A DNA stretch of 64,000 nucleotides, from contig JAUIRK010000099.1 in assembly GCA_030549495.1 (NCBI GenBank), forward strand, positions 1,116,001 to 1,180,000, given 5' to 3'. Positions 34,557 through 49,500 of this stretch are shown here, one piece after another. The stretch's first letter is position 1, and every line of letters begins with the position of its first letter. Made by a program: the position numbers and the translations under genes. Source of the stretch: Nectonema munidae (lineage: Eukaryota; Nematomorpha; Nectonematoida; Nectonematidae). A model generated the notes under the pieces. It was not told where the DNA came from. It did no database searches and saw only the letters and a list, made by a program, of their open reading frames with translations.

Positions 34557-37500
34557 CTAAAAAATAATATTATTATTATCTTTGGCAGGTGACAAATTAG
34601 TAGTTCATTTGAACAACATTCGGACACCCACCCAGTTTGTGAAATTGTCCACTTCACAAAGTACCATAACTTTTGCTTAATTCACGAAGTGGACTTAATG
34701 AAATGAGCAACTTCATATATAAATCTTAAAACTTGTTTATAGACTATTTTAAGTCTTGTATTTAATAAAAAAATTTATTTTTTCCCGTTTTTTATGAAAA
34801 CACTTCGTTTTATGCAAAAAAACTGACTCGGTATTGATTGGTTATCTCTCCAATCAACTAACTTAATTTACTGTTAAAACGAACTAATTAACATTTAAGT
34901 TTGAGTTTTAATTAACTAGAAAGTTAGATAACCAGTTTGTTAGTTAATTGCACACTTTGGTAAGTTTTAATAAATATATAATTTATTATTTTTTCAAAGT
35001 AAAATGATTGTAAAATTAATTTTTTTTATAGAGTTAAGCAGAAACTGTTTATAAAGGCGATTGTAGTAATGTAAAATAATTTGACTTCTATAAAATGGTG
35101 GTAGTAATATAAAAATATTTGCATTCCTGTATGAAGTTGCCCATTTCATGAAGTGAGTAAACTTAAAAAATTGAGCAAAGCAATATACCTTTCACAAATG
35201 AAGTGCAACATACACCCATGGCGATATTGCATCGAATGCATACCCCTCCTAAAGGGTCAACGGTGAAGTCTTTTCCTCAGCACACTCACTTAAATATTTA
35301 TGTGTGTGCGAAGATTCCTAAAGAGACTTAAAAAATTGTTTTTATAAACATGTTCTTATTATACAAGAGTATTTCGTTATTTGCACAACCATATGTGCTT
35401 ATCGTTTTATATAAAAATAGTTTTGCAAATCGCAATCTAACACTGGATTACATTGTATATATAAATAAGAAACGAATTCGAAATATAATAGAGACAAAGA
35501 TATGAGGAAATAATAAAATAAAGAAATATTACATCATACACCTTAACTCTTTTAACTAGGCCATATGTCGCACATTCTTCTCGAAGATCTTTAGAAAATT
35601 CAAGGATTAGAGTCGGGTCTTTCTAAATGGAAATATAAAATACAATTGAGATTATCTTATTATTCGAAATAGAACAGATTAAAGTCAACACGTTGAAGCT
35701 GAGTCCAATATTTAAGAACTTCAAAAAGGAAAAGATGAGGACAATAATTCTAATTGGATGAAGTATCTTCTACAAAAAACTTTTTCTACTAATCACAAAA
35801 AAATCAAATTAAATTAGCTCAAATACTCAGAAAGATGTAAAGAGGGTGAAAAAAAAATCGATGCTACACACAAATTCATCCTACACTATACATACACGCG
35901 AGTACCCAAATCTTTTCTAGATGTAACAGAAACTGGACTTGGCCATGAAACACTAGCTGAATAGTAATGTCCAGTGGCGTACTCAGAGAAGGGGTCATTA
36001 ACCTCTTTATTAAAATGAAGTATCGATCTTTTATATTTGTTTGACTTTAGCAATTCAATGCACCACAAATCAATTACCTTCTAAAAGTTCAACTACCTAC
36101 TTATTTTGATTATTTTTTTATAAAATGATGAATACGCAACAGGCAATATCCTACATAGAATGAAGGCACTCTCAAAAAGCAGCCTTCACGTAATGCCTCG
36201 AATTAAAAACATTGGGACTGATTAGTGATTGTATTGGGTTGAGTGCGTAAAATATTTTTTTATCTAAAAAGCTCGAAAGCTTTTACTGGCCACCAGAGTA
36301 GGCTATCCTAATATGATAGTACTAGTTCGATAAATAAGATGTCCACTTATGGCTTTCAATTTATCAGTGTTTTTGATAAGTTGCTCCGAACCGTATGGTT
36401 CCGCAAATACTTCTAGTAGTTGGCCGGAACTAGAATTTTTTTTATTATTAAATTTTAAACTAGAATCAAAAGGTTTTATTTGCTTATAATAGCCTTATAC
36501 TTTCTGTACCTATTCTGCTTTTTTTTTTAATTTTAGTGTAAATGGTAAGTTGTGCATTAGAAAAAAGTCTATAAAAGTTCACAACTTTCTTTTCCATATC
36601 ATGTGGGTCAGTGCTTTCTAGAGTACACAGAAATGAAAATAATTGTGGATGCATCCTTCACCAATAACATTTGGCAGTTTTTTCAGAATTTAAAAATATT
36701 TTTAGAAGCAAAAATTTTAAGTATTTATTCTATTATCTTTTTCAACTTCAAACACTGCGATAAAAATATACGAACATAATATATTTTTGCGCAGGCTTCC
36801 TTGATAGAGTTTCCACGAAAGTAAAATGGTTGAGAAATATTGGGTTAGACCACAAATCAAAGGGTGTTAGTGTTGTGTCCATGTTGCAACAATTAGATAC
36901 CATGTATCATATAGAGCAAAACATAATTAGTCTATGTGCAATATAACCATCAAGGGAACACACCTTCAAAATTTTGGCAAAAAGTCGAAACTTTTTTTTA
37001 TGTATATATAATGTTCAAAATTTATTACTAAATAATTTTTGTACAGTGAACACAGCGCATTATTACTACACTGTTACTACCAGCTTCCAATTCCGATAAT
37101 TTAACAAGGTAGGATAAATGCCTTGATCATATTTGCTAATAATAATCCAAAGAAGCAAACATTGAGAAGTCTTTATTCAGTTATATTCTAGTTTTTATTA
37201 TTATCAAAAATGCCTTGAATTTTAGTTTTTCGTGTTTTAAAAAGCGTCCAATGTGGTATTGTGGATAACATTAAATGTTAGCTTTGCCTAAGTAAGATTG
37301 ACTTAAATCTGTTTGGTACCGCTGTACTCATTTGAGTAAGGTAGAAGTGTTCTAGGTTGTTTTCTATAACTTAATTTGTTTTGCTTTTCACTGGATCTAA
37401 TGAGTTAATTTTTTAGTTTATTTTACGCTAGTATTATTTTCTGAGCAAACTTTCATGTAATTATTCTGTAGCATTTATTTAGGGAATGGGCTAGCAACTA

Positions 37501-40500
37501 ATTCCTATAAATTTTACATTTTCATTTTCAACTAAAAGAGTCACATTTAAATTCACGACTTTATATCTCTCATTTCCTAGAAAATAATTCCTAGCAATAA
37601 TATGGTTTCTTCTTTTTCTAAATTACTAATCTGGTTTGAAAACATTTAGTTGCAAAAAAATTTAAAAATTAATTTTCAGTAGAAAAAAGTGTCTCAGTGC
37701 AGAGTAATTAATCCACCTAACCAATTCATTTGATATCAACCCGGTCTGTTAACAATAGGTGAAAGGAAAGGTTGAGAAAAATCTTTTAGCTGGAGTCTTT
37801 TTTTGCCATAAATAGACCTCTTGGAGTGAAATTGCTTTTTGTTTCAGACCCAATTTTTTTATCTCTAATAAAATGTTAAAACTACAAAAACTATTTTAAC
37901 AAATAATATATCATCTGTATTCTGTAAGTATACAAAAATGACTCAATGATCAGAGAAATACAGCATCAAAAAAGCAGAAGTCTCAAATAAATTCATAGGG
38001 ATGTGATAGAGAACGCTAATGACAGAGCCACAATCGTCTCTATCATGTCACAATTGTTTCACAGACATTTTTGTCGGATTAGGATGCCAGATTCAAAAAA
38101 TTCAACACCGTATACGAAACATAGGGAGCCTGCGTAGTTTTGCCAGTGTATCATTCTTGATGAACTGAATGGCGTTGAAGTCCCTGTCGAGCTGCTTTGG
38201 TTTTCATTGATTAAGTAAGGAGATGTGTTTTAAGCCGTGTGATCCCATGGAGTGCTACTATCTTCTGTTATAAATGGCGCTCTCAGGGAGATGATTTCTT
38301 GCTATCAGCTTGTTACCCCTTTAGATAGCTGTATTGACATTTGTGCAATCTGTTACTTTAATAATTATTTCAATTACTGATCTAATGAAAAGAGATTGAT
38401 CAAAGAATAAAAGAGTGTTGGTGTCGGAGTCTGAATGCCAGAATGACGTGGGAGAAAAATGTTGGAAAATTTAATTACACTCAATATTGTATGAAGTAAT
38501 GGAGCGAGGGATGAACGAGGTCTGAAATTTTTTCACAATGAGTCTTCTAATGCAAACATTCCTATGCAGATTCCAGAAGACAGAGACATTTTTGAAGTTG
38601 GAACACCAAATACTAGACCGGATCAAGTTAGAATTCTGTTCCTTAAATATTTACAAAAGATCGTTTTAAGCGCCCTGGTATAAAACATTTACTTGGTTAG
38701 AGCATAGTATATCTAGTGATAAAATCTGAAAATACGATAGATTTTGATAACAGACCAAAAACAGTATAGAGGGATAAAGCTTTATCCCAGTGCTGGTAGT
38801 CTTTCGATATCGCGATGATAAAGTCTTAAACAAATAAAATCAGGTGCAACTTGTTATATTGATTTCACTTTGGATCCAGATTGAAGGCCTATTTTCGTCA
38901 AGAACAGTAACTCTTATGTTCCACATACATAAATTGAATTAAATTTTCTTTCAAAAAATTGAACAAAGCAATATATTTAAAAAAAGAAATAAAATCAACA
39001 AAGAAAAGTAAATTTATTCAAAAATAAATGTTCTAGACGCTGAATCGTCTTCTTCAAATGACAAGCTTGTCTTTTAATTTTTTATAAAGAATGCGATTCT
39101 TTGCTAAAAAAACAAATGAAGCATTTATAAATGGAACTACAGTGTGAAATATCACTAAATTGAACTGTCAATAAATAATGAGAAAGGAGTCAGCATTCCA
39201 TTTAAAAGTTGTTACACAAATTCAAAAAAATATTAGAACTGGATAAATAAAGTTACGTCAAAATCTTCTGGTGCAAACATATTTTTAATGACAACGCTTT
39301 TTTCACTGTTAAATCGCTGGCCTTTCACCTTATCTGGCTTCCATTGTAAAAGTCTTAAAAAAGAAAAGAAGTGAATTTATCATTTTTTTGCCTATCCTAA
39401 CTTTTAAGATTCATTAGATACAAATTCATTTCAAAGCATACTTGATTCGTAATTATTAACTACATACTTTAATTCTAGATTTATTAACCTTCTCTAACTA
39501 AACGCTTTAAGCTTAGGATGACCGAGTGAAGACTTTTTGTGTAAAACAAAAGCTTCAAACTCAATTTAGTCAAAATAAAATATACCAATTAAAACAAATA
39601 ATAAGAAACACCGAAATTAACACCATCTACATTGTCCACAAATGGTTTTGTTTATTGAAAAACTTTATTTTTCTACACTTTAGGAGAAACGATTAACGGA
39701 AGCATTCAACAAACAATTCACAAGATCTTTACCCAAGCAACCCGATATTTCAAAAAGGAAAATCAATAAAACGCTAAAGAAATTAGAAACAAGACAGATA
39801 GCTATTCATAACAGCAAAGTCCTTGGTCCAGGCCAAACACATATAAACGGATAGAGATGCCAAGGCCAAAAACATAAACAAAACCATCGACACACAAACT
39901 GTCACCAATTACATAGAAACTACAAAACCAAACAAGATCACCAACAAACACCCTAGACAGATTATTACACACGAAGCTCAACTAGATACTCAAACGTGTG
40001 GATCTTTCGCACAACAAATAAACCAAATAAATCCCCATTCCTGTAACAATATGTACACAAAATCAGCCCTCACACACCCTAGCCGGTCGTGCTCTTTGTG
40101 CAAGACTCATCCTCACAATACAGCACACCTACACAAATGTCCCTGCCTATACACTCAACGTTCCCTAATGGACCTGTGGTCGAACCCTATTGCAGTTAGT
40201 AGTCTGCTAGCAAGTTGGAGAGAGTGTCTGGCCTTCAAGAGAAACAGCTCCGCCACCAACCAACACACAGTGGACACCGAGATGACAGTTTGTATGGACG
40301 GAAAACAACATTGCATTGCTTTTATACTCTATCATACTCAAGAGTACTTTACTTTTTTCAATATCAAGTATTTCTTTGAATTTCTTTTCACATACTTTCA
40401 ATAAATAATAATCAAGAAAAAAAGAAACAATTAGTTATTATTATAAAGATGCTGTAAAGACGGAGAGAAAACCAAAGCTTAATACCATATGTTATAAAAA

Positions 40501-43500
40501 ATTGTCCACCTCATCAAATATTTCTGTTGCTATTGTTCTTGTTAAGAGTTTCTCAATTTTTTTATTATCATATTGTACGTAGACGCAAGACTGAATTAAG
40601 TTCCGAATCAATAAATCCACCTCGACAGTATGCCATTAGACATCTCTCGTATTAACCTTCTTTAACAGTAGGGTATGCTTCAACTTTTCAAGTCTTCTTG
40701 GCATATTCAATATGATATCTTTTGCAGCAAGGTTATATCAACTGTTCTCCTATGTTGTGGATTTTTGAGGACATTTATTTTTTAAAAAATTTTATAGAAG
40801 GCTTTAAAACCCGCATTTAATATTTTGCAAAAATATTCCTATGTTATCAAACGTGGATTGTGCAATTTTGCCTTGTTTACCGAACATGAGTGCTCCACTT
40901 CTAAGTGTTTTTTTTAACTTACCGGGGTTTATAAAAGTGGATGTTAGCGCTTCAAAACACAAACAACAGTGTGGTTCCTTTTCCCCACCAGACGCTAATG
41001 CAGTAAAAACAAATTACAAATATGAGGCGCCATATTTCTTTTTTTAGGCCATTAAGAAAAAAACACATTTACATCCATAAAATTAGGCCTGAAAAGCAAT
41101 AAAAATTATAATTTAACTCAATTCAAAGACTAAATTTCTTCTAAATGTGACTTATTGACAAAAATGGCAAATGACCCAATATGGATGCAATATGTTGCGC
41201 AAAATGATGCACTCATTGACCCCTTCGAGATTCCCATGAAACTGCTTTGCAATCTTCTAGGGAACTTCGGACTCCTCCAGTGTGAGAACCAATGAGCTAG
41301 AAGGTAGTAATGCAATCAGAATTACAAACAAGGTAATTTGACCTGAGAAAATCCGCGTAGTTATAACGGAATTGGGAGCTTACTTGGTAAAATGGTGAAG
41401 TGTTTATTAGATGATAAATTCTGAAAAGTAGTAAAAATTAGTTTGGTATTTAAAGGTGAAACACCACTTTCGTGTTTCTAGTCGTAAAAGAACGGAGAAG
41501 GCGAGGAATTAAATTAATTTGATTCCAAAGGTACCAAGAAAAATTATGGAATAATTCAGTTAATAAAAACAAAAAAAATAAAGAAAAATTTTTTTCCAAT
41601 GGTTTCCTAAAACTAGAAATAAAAGAGAATCGTACACTTTAACCCATTAAGGACCAAAGTCAACTATAGTCGACTTTATGAAAAATACGATCGTCTGCTT
41701 TTATAAATGTTTTTTAATACAAATCGTCTGCTTTACACTAGATATCGTCTGATTGTTTTAGTCGTTAATGGGTTAATTGAAAGAAATGCAATTTCAATTT
41801 AGGTGATTGGAATTTTTTTTCCTGATATCTCATATTTTTATTTCGAACAAATCAATTTTGTCAATCGAATAAAAGAGTTTCATTAAGAATGAGGCAAGTT
41901 TGTTTACCTCGAAGAATGAGTAGTAGTGTGGGAAAAAATACTTTTCTTGTCCAGTTGGCTTCTTTCTATTCCTTTTCCTCTTGGCGGAAGGAAGGGGCTT
42001 CAGCTTTGGGTTGTATTCGCCTTTGAGGGTGAAGGTTGCTTCGCCAGCGTACAAAGTCGTGCCATCTCTATAACTCATTCCATCCAGCATTTGCTTCGCG
42101 AGATTCACAGACTCAATCTTCCCAAAATATGAAAGAATATTTAAAGCCGGCTTGCGTTTGCAAATCCTCCCAAGTTTTTGGGAAATACCTCCCACTCAAT
42201 CAAATAAAAAACATACAAACTTTGAAAGAGTTCCTAGTTCTGTGAATGTGTCCAGATGATTTGAATCGAAGGTTAATTTCTCTCCCGATATTCAAAAGAA
42301 AAAGTGCAATTAATTATAATGATACAATTTAGCATTTCAACTTTATGATTTCAATTAAAAAAATAACCTATGATTTATACCAAAATCTAAAAAGGCATAT
42401 ATACTTGCTATAAGGCGAGCAAAAAATGGACATACGCTCTTTTCAATTACTTAGACATCGAATGTCACAATAGTTGGATTGTTTCTAAAGCAATTCTTTT
42501 AATTTGCATTTTAAAGTTTAAGTCTGTCTAAGTTTCATGTCTAAAAATGTCTTGAAACATCAATGAAGTTAAGATCTCAAAACTCACGGACTCCTAGAAA
42601 TATAATGAATATTTTGTTGATATATGCATTTAAAAATTTATAATCATCAAGCTTAACCCATTAAGTACCATAGAAATCAGACGATATTTAAAAAAAACAC
42701 AGACGATTTATATTCAAAGTCATTGAAAAAAGCAGACGAAGATGGAATTACTTATGTTCCCAAATAGGAACATTGGGACTTAATGGGTTAATTCGATACA
42801 CGTACAGAGAGATAGTTAAAAATGAGGAACCAGAAAATGCAATAAGTGTCATGAATAAAGACAAAAGACTTTTGTCCAAACTACCAATGCTTGTCCACAG
42901 AAACGTACAATATGCTTATACTTTTAGTCGAAATTTTTACACAACGTAGTGTCGTGTACTCTCAAGCACTAATTAACGTCTGCCTTGCAAGCATATCCAA
43001 GCGCTCATCAAATGGAGAAGTTAATTGAGAGCATCTGACTTTCAAAACTCAACTAATGCGCACAGATCACCGCCACTTTTTGCTACTATAAAAAGACGCA
43101 ATGATTCGCCATTTCTTTCTTTTCACTAGTTGCTATATTTAACTAAATTAAGAAATCCTAGTTGCGCTTAGTGAAGAACTTCATTTTCTTCATCTCAAAT
43201 TGATCTTTTCTTTTTCTTTAATAAATGAAATGGGAATGCCCGAGTCAAAAATAAAGATGGCGATTGAATATCAATCAATATATTTAGTTAAAAATTTTAT
43301 AGCACAACGTAAATCAAACAAATTTTATATAAAAAAGCCCAAAATTTTCCAAAACTAATAACAAATATAACGAAAAGTATTTTACTTTTAAAAACTTAAT
43401 TGATTATTATGTACTTGTTAGTTAAGTATTGTTTCTGCCGCCCCCATGATATCCTTCAGATATCGTGGTCCCGCCCAGAATGCCGAGTTTAGGACTACCT

Positions 43501-46500
43501 GGACTTTCCATCCCACTAAATGCCTAATACCCAAATGTTTGTCGAAATCGCATCCAAGAAAAGAGCGTTTTTATGTGCTTGGACAGATGATAGGAATGAT
43601 CATGATGGGGAATTGAATCCAGGATCATTCGATCCCAACCATATGTTCTCAGCATTAGACTATCTGTCGACAAATATAATTAACTGATTATGTATTTGAA
43701 TGCATAATTCGTTAAATTTGCATGTTTTTGTTTTAAATCTCATGTGCTAATGCTATATTAAATTGAATCAAATCACTCCATTTTTAAACTTTGAAAAAAA
43801 GTGCATATAGAAAAAACTTATAATAATAAAAAAGTTATAAAGTGTAAATCCAGTAGCGTAACGTGTAGCAATAGCATGATTCCCATAAGGAAGTCAATTT
43901 AAACTATAATGCCAACCAAATTTTATTAGAAATTGATTAGAGGTCTCGATAGCAAAATAAGAGAGAGGGAGTGGATATTTCTGTTTTGAATCCTTTAATT
44001 CTTTTATACTTCTATTTCTAAGAAATTAGTCTAAGTAATTGAAAACTGTATCTTTAGCCATCATTTATCTTTAGTGTTAAAGCCAAATACTCACCATTTT
44101 GTTTTTATAACATCATTTTAGTATATTTGGAGGGTGGTGTGAGCAAAGTGAAACTTGCTGTTGGCGATGTCTTAGATGTGAATAGCAGGAATTGGGTGTG
44201 TAGTCGGTATGTGGATGGCTTATGGGTAGTGTGTAGATAAGGAGGTTTATTTGTATCTTATATCCATTTTGTTTAAGGAATAAAGGTAGTGTTTACGGTT
44301 TTTTCGTTTATCTATGGCTGAATATATTGAGGCGTCATATGCCATACCTTTAGGTAACAACAGCGTCCATCTCCTTTGTAATTTCCAGTTTCCGGATTCT
44401 CGTACAACTTCAATTTGGGCTTTTTTGTTTGCGGATCTTCCATGATGATGCCGTACTTACCCATTAGTTCACTAAACTCATCCAAAGTTATATCTGTTGG
44501 CAGCCCAGAAACATAAACTTGGGTGTTATTCCCAGCATCCACTTGAAACCATTCTAAAATTATTCAAAAAGTTGAAAGCATTATTTACTTCGCTTCTTTG
44601 CAAAGAGAGAATAAAAACAAATTAAAGGGTTAAAGACATTCTTCTAAGATCTCGGATTCGCGCCAAGGAGAAGAGAGCCTTTCAACATAAAAAATTGAAA
44701 AAGCATATCAAATTCAAGGTCAAAGAAGTCATAAATAATAAAAGATACAGATGATTTTAATAGCAAAATGGATTTTTGCTTCAAAAGAACAAGTGTTGTT
44801 TGCTTTCTTTGACAAGAATTGATATGTGATGAAAATATTTTGTTAGTGTGTTGTGCGAGTGTAAAAATTTTGTAAGGCTGAAAAATCACCAAAATGTGTT
44901 TCCAATATAAGAAAAAACTTAGACCAACATGCATGCTTTCAGTAATCAATTAGATTGAATCAAAGGCTGTACAAGTTGTATTTTTCCAAAAAGATTTTGA
45001 ATATGAGAATTCAACATCAAGAATTAAAAGAAAAATTTTATTCTTACGAGTTTTTGGTCAATTATTTGGAACAAATTTTGCGGAATGTTAATGTACCAAG
45101 ATTGTCTCTAGAAGCTACTGATATGAATTAAGTCAAAGCCACGCATTTGATTAAAACTTTCACCATTAAACTAAAATTGTGGAAATTAAGCATTACTAAC
45201 AACACCTGGTCTAAATTTGTGAAGATACAAATGAAAGAACTGAATGAGGAGAATATAACTATAATTTGCAATGATCGGGTATTTCTGCATGACAACTTCA
45301 ATATTCGATTTCACTCATTTGTTGATGCTTCACTGGAAACAACACCATGAGAAGAAAAATGTATACTGATAAAATTGTCTGACATTTTGGGCGAGCTTCG
45401 CTCTGAAATCGAATAAGAAACCCCAATTTATGTGAACAAGCTTCTTCATACTTCATATTTGACTGACCAAGGTTTTTTTTATGGTTCTTCATTCATTCAA
45501 TCAATCAATCAATTAATCAATCAACAGAGAAAGTGCTTACAGCTGGGAAAATATTGCGCATTACTCATCTACAAGCATGAATGTTAATTCGGTTGATAAA
45601 GAACAAACTCATAAGGAGAAAGCATGTTCGATTGTTAGTAAAATAAATTTCATAAATCTCCAAATTTTTGAAAAAAGAAAGATAATTTTTATTTTAACCG
45701 ATTAAGTCCAAATGCTCCCATTTGGGAACATAAGTAATTTCATCTTCGTTTGCTTTTTTCAATGACTTTGAATATAAATCGTCTGTGTTTGTTTAGATAT
45801 CGTCTGATTTCTATGGTGGGTTAATAAACTAGTTACAAGAATATGTCTGTTCAAAACTCACTTTCAGAACATTGTACATTCATACTACGAAGACATCTTC
45901 TTTTTTCAAATCCTATGTATTGGCGGCGCTCAAGATATTTTTAAATTTTTATGGGGTTCACAGCAAAAAAAGGTGGAGGAATCATGGCTTAGTTACATGT
46001 AAAAATTGACTTTTAATACACAAACACAATGAATATAAGGAAACCCAGAAGAAATTAAAATATTCAGCAACACGTACATGTGGGCGCAGATAACTTTTCG
46101 CTATTTTTCCACGATTCACTCAATACCAAAAAATGTTAGGGGCAAAAAAGAAAAGAACTTGCCCGGTGTTTTTTTAATCTCAGGCGCGCTTAGTTCCTTC
46201 TTGTTCTTATTCTTCTTTTTCTTTTTGTCGTTGTCTTCATCACATCTTTTGGTGAAAGGAATCCATGTTTGAAATGTTTGATCAAACTTGAAAGATTTTC
46301 CTGTTTCCGAATCCGCCCAAACGTATGCCTGGACTTGGTCGTCAAAGACCGGCTCATTAACTTTTTGGTCAGAGGAGGCGGGTTGTTGTTGCGATAGCAT
46401 TTCCCCACTTTCCTTATCTTTCCAGCATTCTCTTGGAAAGAGAAAGAATTAAAAAGTGGGTGAGAAAATGATTTAAAATACTCTTTCTTATCCCAAATAT

Positions 46501-49500
46501 AAAGACGATCGTTGTTAGTGTCTTTGTACAAAAACTCGCCGTCTTTTTCTTGCACGCCATAAGAAGCTTGATACTGCGCTAAATAGTAATCTGAAACCTA
46601 AATATTCGTTCAGAAAAATAGTGAGATGGTAAGTAAAGCAAATGAATGAATGAATGTCATGGAAAAAATGTAGGCCCACAACCAGGGTTAGAAAACTGGA
46701 TTTAACCTCATTTCATTGCAAATTGTCCAGAAAGTTTGAAAAACTTTAAAGAGAAAACATAAAAGGTTAATCAGATCTAAACTTTAGTATGAGGATTTAT
46801 TATAAAAACAGCATAATGTAATAATTTTGGCAAAATAAAAAAGTTATATTTTTTATTTAAAAATTCGTAGGCATTTAAATTTCGTTGATTTTTCGGTTAA
46901 AAAAGTGTTTTACCACAGATCTGCAACGGCTAGTGGAATAGACACAAAATCAAATGTCTACAGGCAAAGTCCTATAGTTAAAGGATTTTGATTGGTTCGT
47001 TTTTCAAAAAAGCAAGTTATCATTTTGATGCCATTTTTAAACTTATAAAAAAAAAGATAAAAAATTATTAAACTAAAATCGCATTAATTTTCATCTGAAA
47101 TCAAAGTGATCGAGTAAGCGTGTAAAAATATAAATGTTCTTTTTTTTCAAAAAAGAAAAAAAACGGATTTTATTGGGTCTTTTACCCAAAATAACATATA
47201 TGCGGTTTTGTACATTTATTATTGATTGAGATTGATGATTGGGTACATTATAATACATTTATTTAGATTGAGTACATTCAGGCTTATTTATTTCATCTCT
47301 AATCACTTGAATAACACTTTGGGCTAAAAAAGACTCCAATGCTGATAAAGCCAAGGCAGGGGATACTCTTATCATCATAGAAATGTCTTATAGGCGCGCG
47401 TCTCAAACAGCCTCTGACAGGGAATCTCTAGATCTGCCTTCTCGTGGCGGAGTTGTTTATAAACTAAATAATCTATAGGCGAAAAAATAGGAGTTTAACC
47501 TATAGCTTCGGGTAGATTCAACTCGTAAGTTTTTGGCCAACAATGATTCTAGGATAAAGATACTTCAAAATAAAAATTCCACTGCCTTGTGGGTGTAAGC
47601 TTGATTAGTTTAAGGCTAAAGATTTCCAAAACATTTTATGGGCGCGGTACAGCCCTAAGTAGCGTGTGGGTTTTACCAACTCCCTACGTCAGAAAGAAGG
47701 TTGTTAAACTGATGAAAAACGAAAGTTATGATAATTTGAAGTTTGGATTGCGATTTGGGTACTTGAATGTTGGTTCGCTAGTAGCAAAGAATTACGAAGT
47801 GGCAGAAATGTTGGAAAGAAGAAGAATTGACATTGCAGGAAGTTCGCTACAAAGGTGGAAAAGCCCAAACAATAGGCTCCTATAAGTTAGTTTACAGTCG
47901 AAATGATAACAGTAGTGCAGGTGTAGCAATTATACCGAAAAAGGAATTGGCGCGCAAAGTAGTTGATTTCATTTCTGTGTACGCTCCTCAAGTTGGACTA
48001 GGAATTGAAGTAGTTACTGAGTCCTACGAATATCTACATACAGTCTAGAAATGAGTTCATGGGGGTTATGGTTATGGTGATTGCAATGAGAGTGGAATAA
48101 CCTGTTTATCTTTTGCTGAAAGACAGGATATGTTTTTAACAAACAAGTATTTTAAGAAAAGAACAGAGCACCTTGTTACCTACACGTCTGGTGAGAATTC
48201 TTCAATGATAGAATTTATACTGATACCAAAACGCATCAGAAAGTCAGCAGTCAGCATAGATTTGTTGTAGCAGATATCGTCTTCCTGAATCAACTGTCAG
48301 TGTGTGCAAGTCGAACGTTCTGGAGTTCCAATTTTGCAGAAGTTGTTAAGAAGGGCATTTAGAGAATGGCAAAAAGTTGGAAGTGAATTTTTGAAACATG
48401 AATATATAAAAGCCAAGAAAGTATGCAAACAGGTTAGAACTCAAGCTAAACGAGCTAAATTGAATGAGTTGGAAAAAAATGTAAATAAGCCAGACGATGA
48501 GAATAGAGCATTCAAAATTGCAAAACAAAAGAGTAAAGTTGAAAAGGACATTTCAGGTATTCCTGCTATTAAAAACAAAAACGAGAAGTAGTTTGTTCCG
48601 TGAGAGAAAAACTATAAACATGGAAAGATTGAGCTTCTTAATAAAGAAAATGAACTTGTAGAATTGGCAGAAACGGATGCCATAAAGGGTCCCTGTGAGG
48701 AGATTACCTTTAGTGAAATAAATGAGATCTTGGATTCAATGAAAACTGGATAAGCACCTGGTCTGAGTGGAATAACTACTGAAATGTAGAAGTTAAGCAG
48801 AGCTCAGTTCCTAATAATTTTAAAAGAGCTTCTAGAAGATATGTTTGAAGGTAACTCTATTCCAGATTCATGGAAAAAAGTCTCTCAATACCTCTGTACA
48901 AAGGCAAAGGTTCTAACTTAGAATGTAACAATTATAGATCAATCAAACTCTTAGAACAAGGGATGAAAATAGACGAAACTGTTTTAGAAAAAAGACTGAG
49001 GAACGCAGTAACAATTGATAAAATGCAGTTTGGGTTTATGCCAAGAAAAGGAAGTAAAGATGCAATATTTGTTTTAAGGCAGTTAATGGAAAAATGGCTA
49101 GAAATGGTAATGCATTGTACCCTGTGTTTTATTGATCATGAAAAGGCATCTGATTCTGTACCAAGGCTTTTGATTAAATGGGGTCTTCATAGAAAAGGTG
49201 TAAACAAACATTTGATACACAGTGTTTTGGCTTTGTATGACAATTCTGAAAGAACAATTTGTATTGAAAGTAAATTGTTATCAGAAAATTTCAAAATTAT
49301 CGTTGGTGCGCACTAAGTGCCAGTTTTGAGCCCTCTTTTATTATAATAGTAGATAACGTTTTTTTCTGAAGTAAATAAGAATTGCATGTTTGAATTAAAA
49401 TGTATGCTGATGATATTGTTTTGATTGGTGGTACATCACTGGAGGAATTAAAATCGAAGCTATAAAAATAAAGCTTCTAATCGAAAACGATGGAATTTTA

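Larger units (their letters stand above)
42118..44347 (-). other. HTATSF1 intron 4
   Basis: Holds TTAA MITE copy D and the possible SINE family 4 element. The rest is AT-rich. 42,960-43,250 and 43,850-44,290 show nothing recognisable. Confidence 0.5.

Noticed and set aside
38000-38300. Less AT-rich patch read as a possible exon of HTATSF1
   Set aside because: The protein is already complete and in frame without it; no donor/acceptor pair fits.
42036-42245. Plus-strand frame opposite HTATSF1 exon 5
   Set aside because: Antisense shadow of a confirmed exon.
44644-44949. Minus-strand 101-codon frame
   Set aside because: Low-complexity hydrophobic sequence with no family likeness, in an intron region where the plus strand looks like decayed transposon.
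46190-46555. Minus-strand 121-codon frame read straight through
   Set aside because: It reads through the 50-nt intron into the wrong frame; the spliced reading matches the HTATSF1 family.
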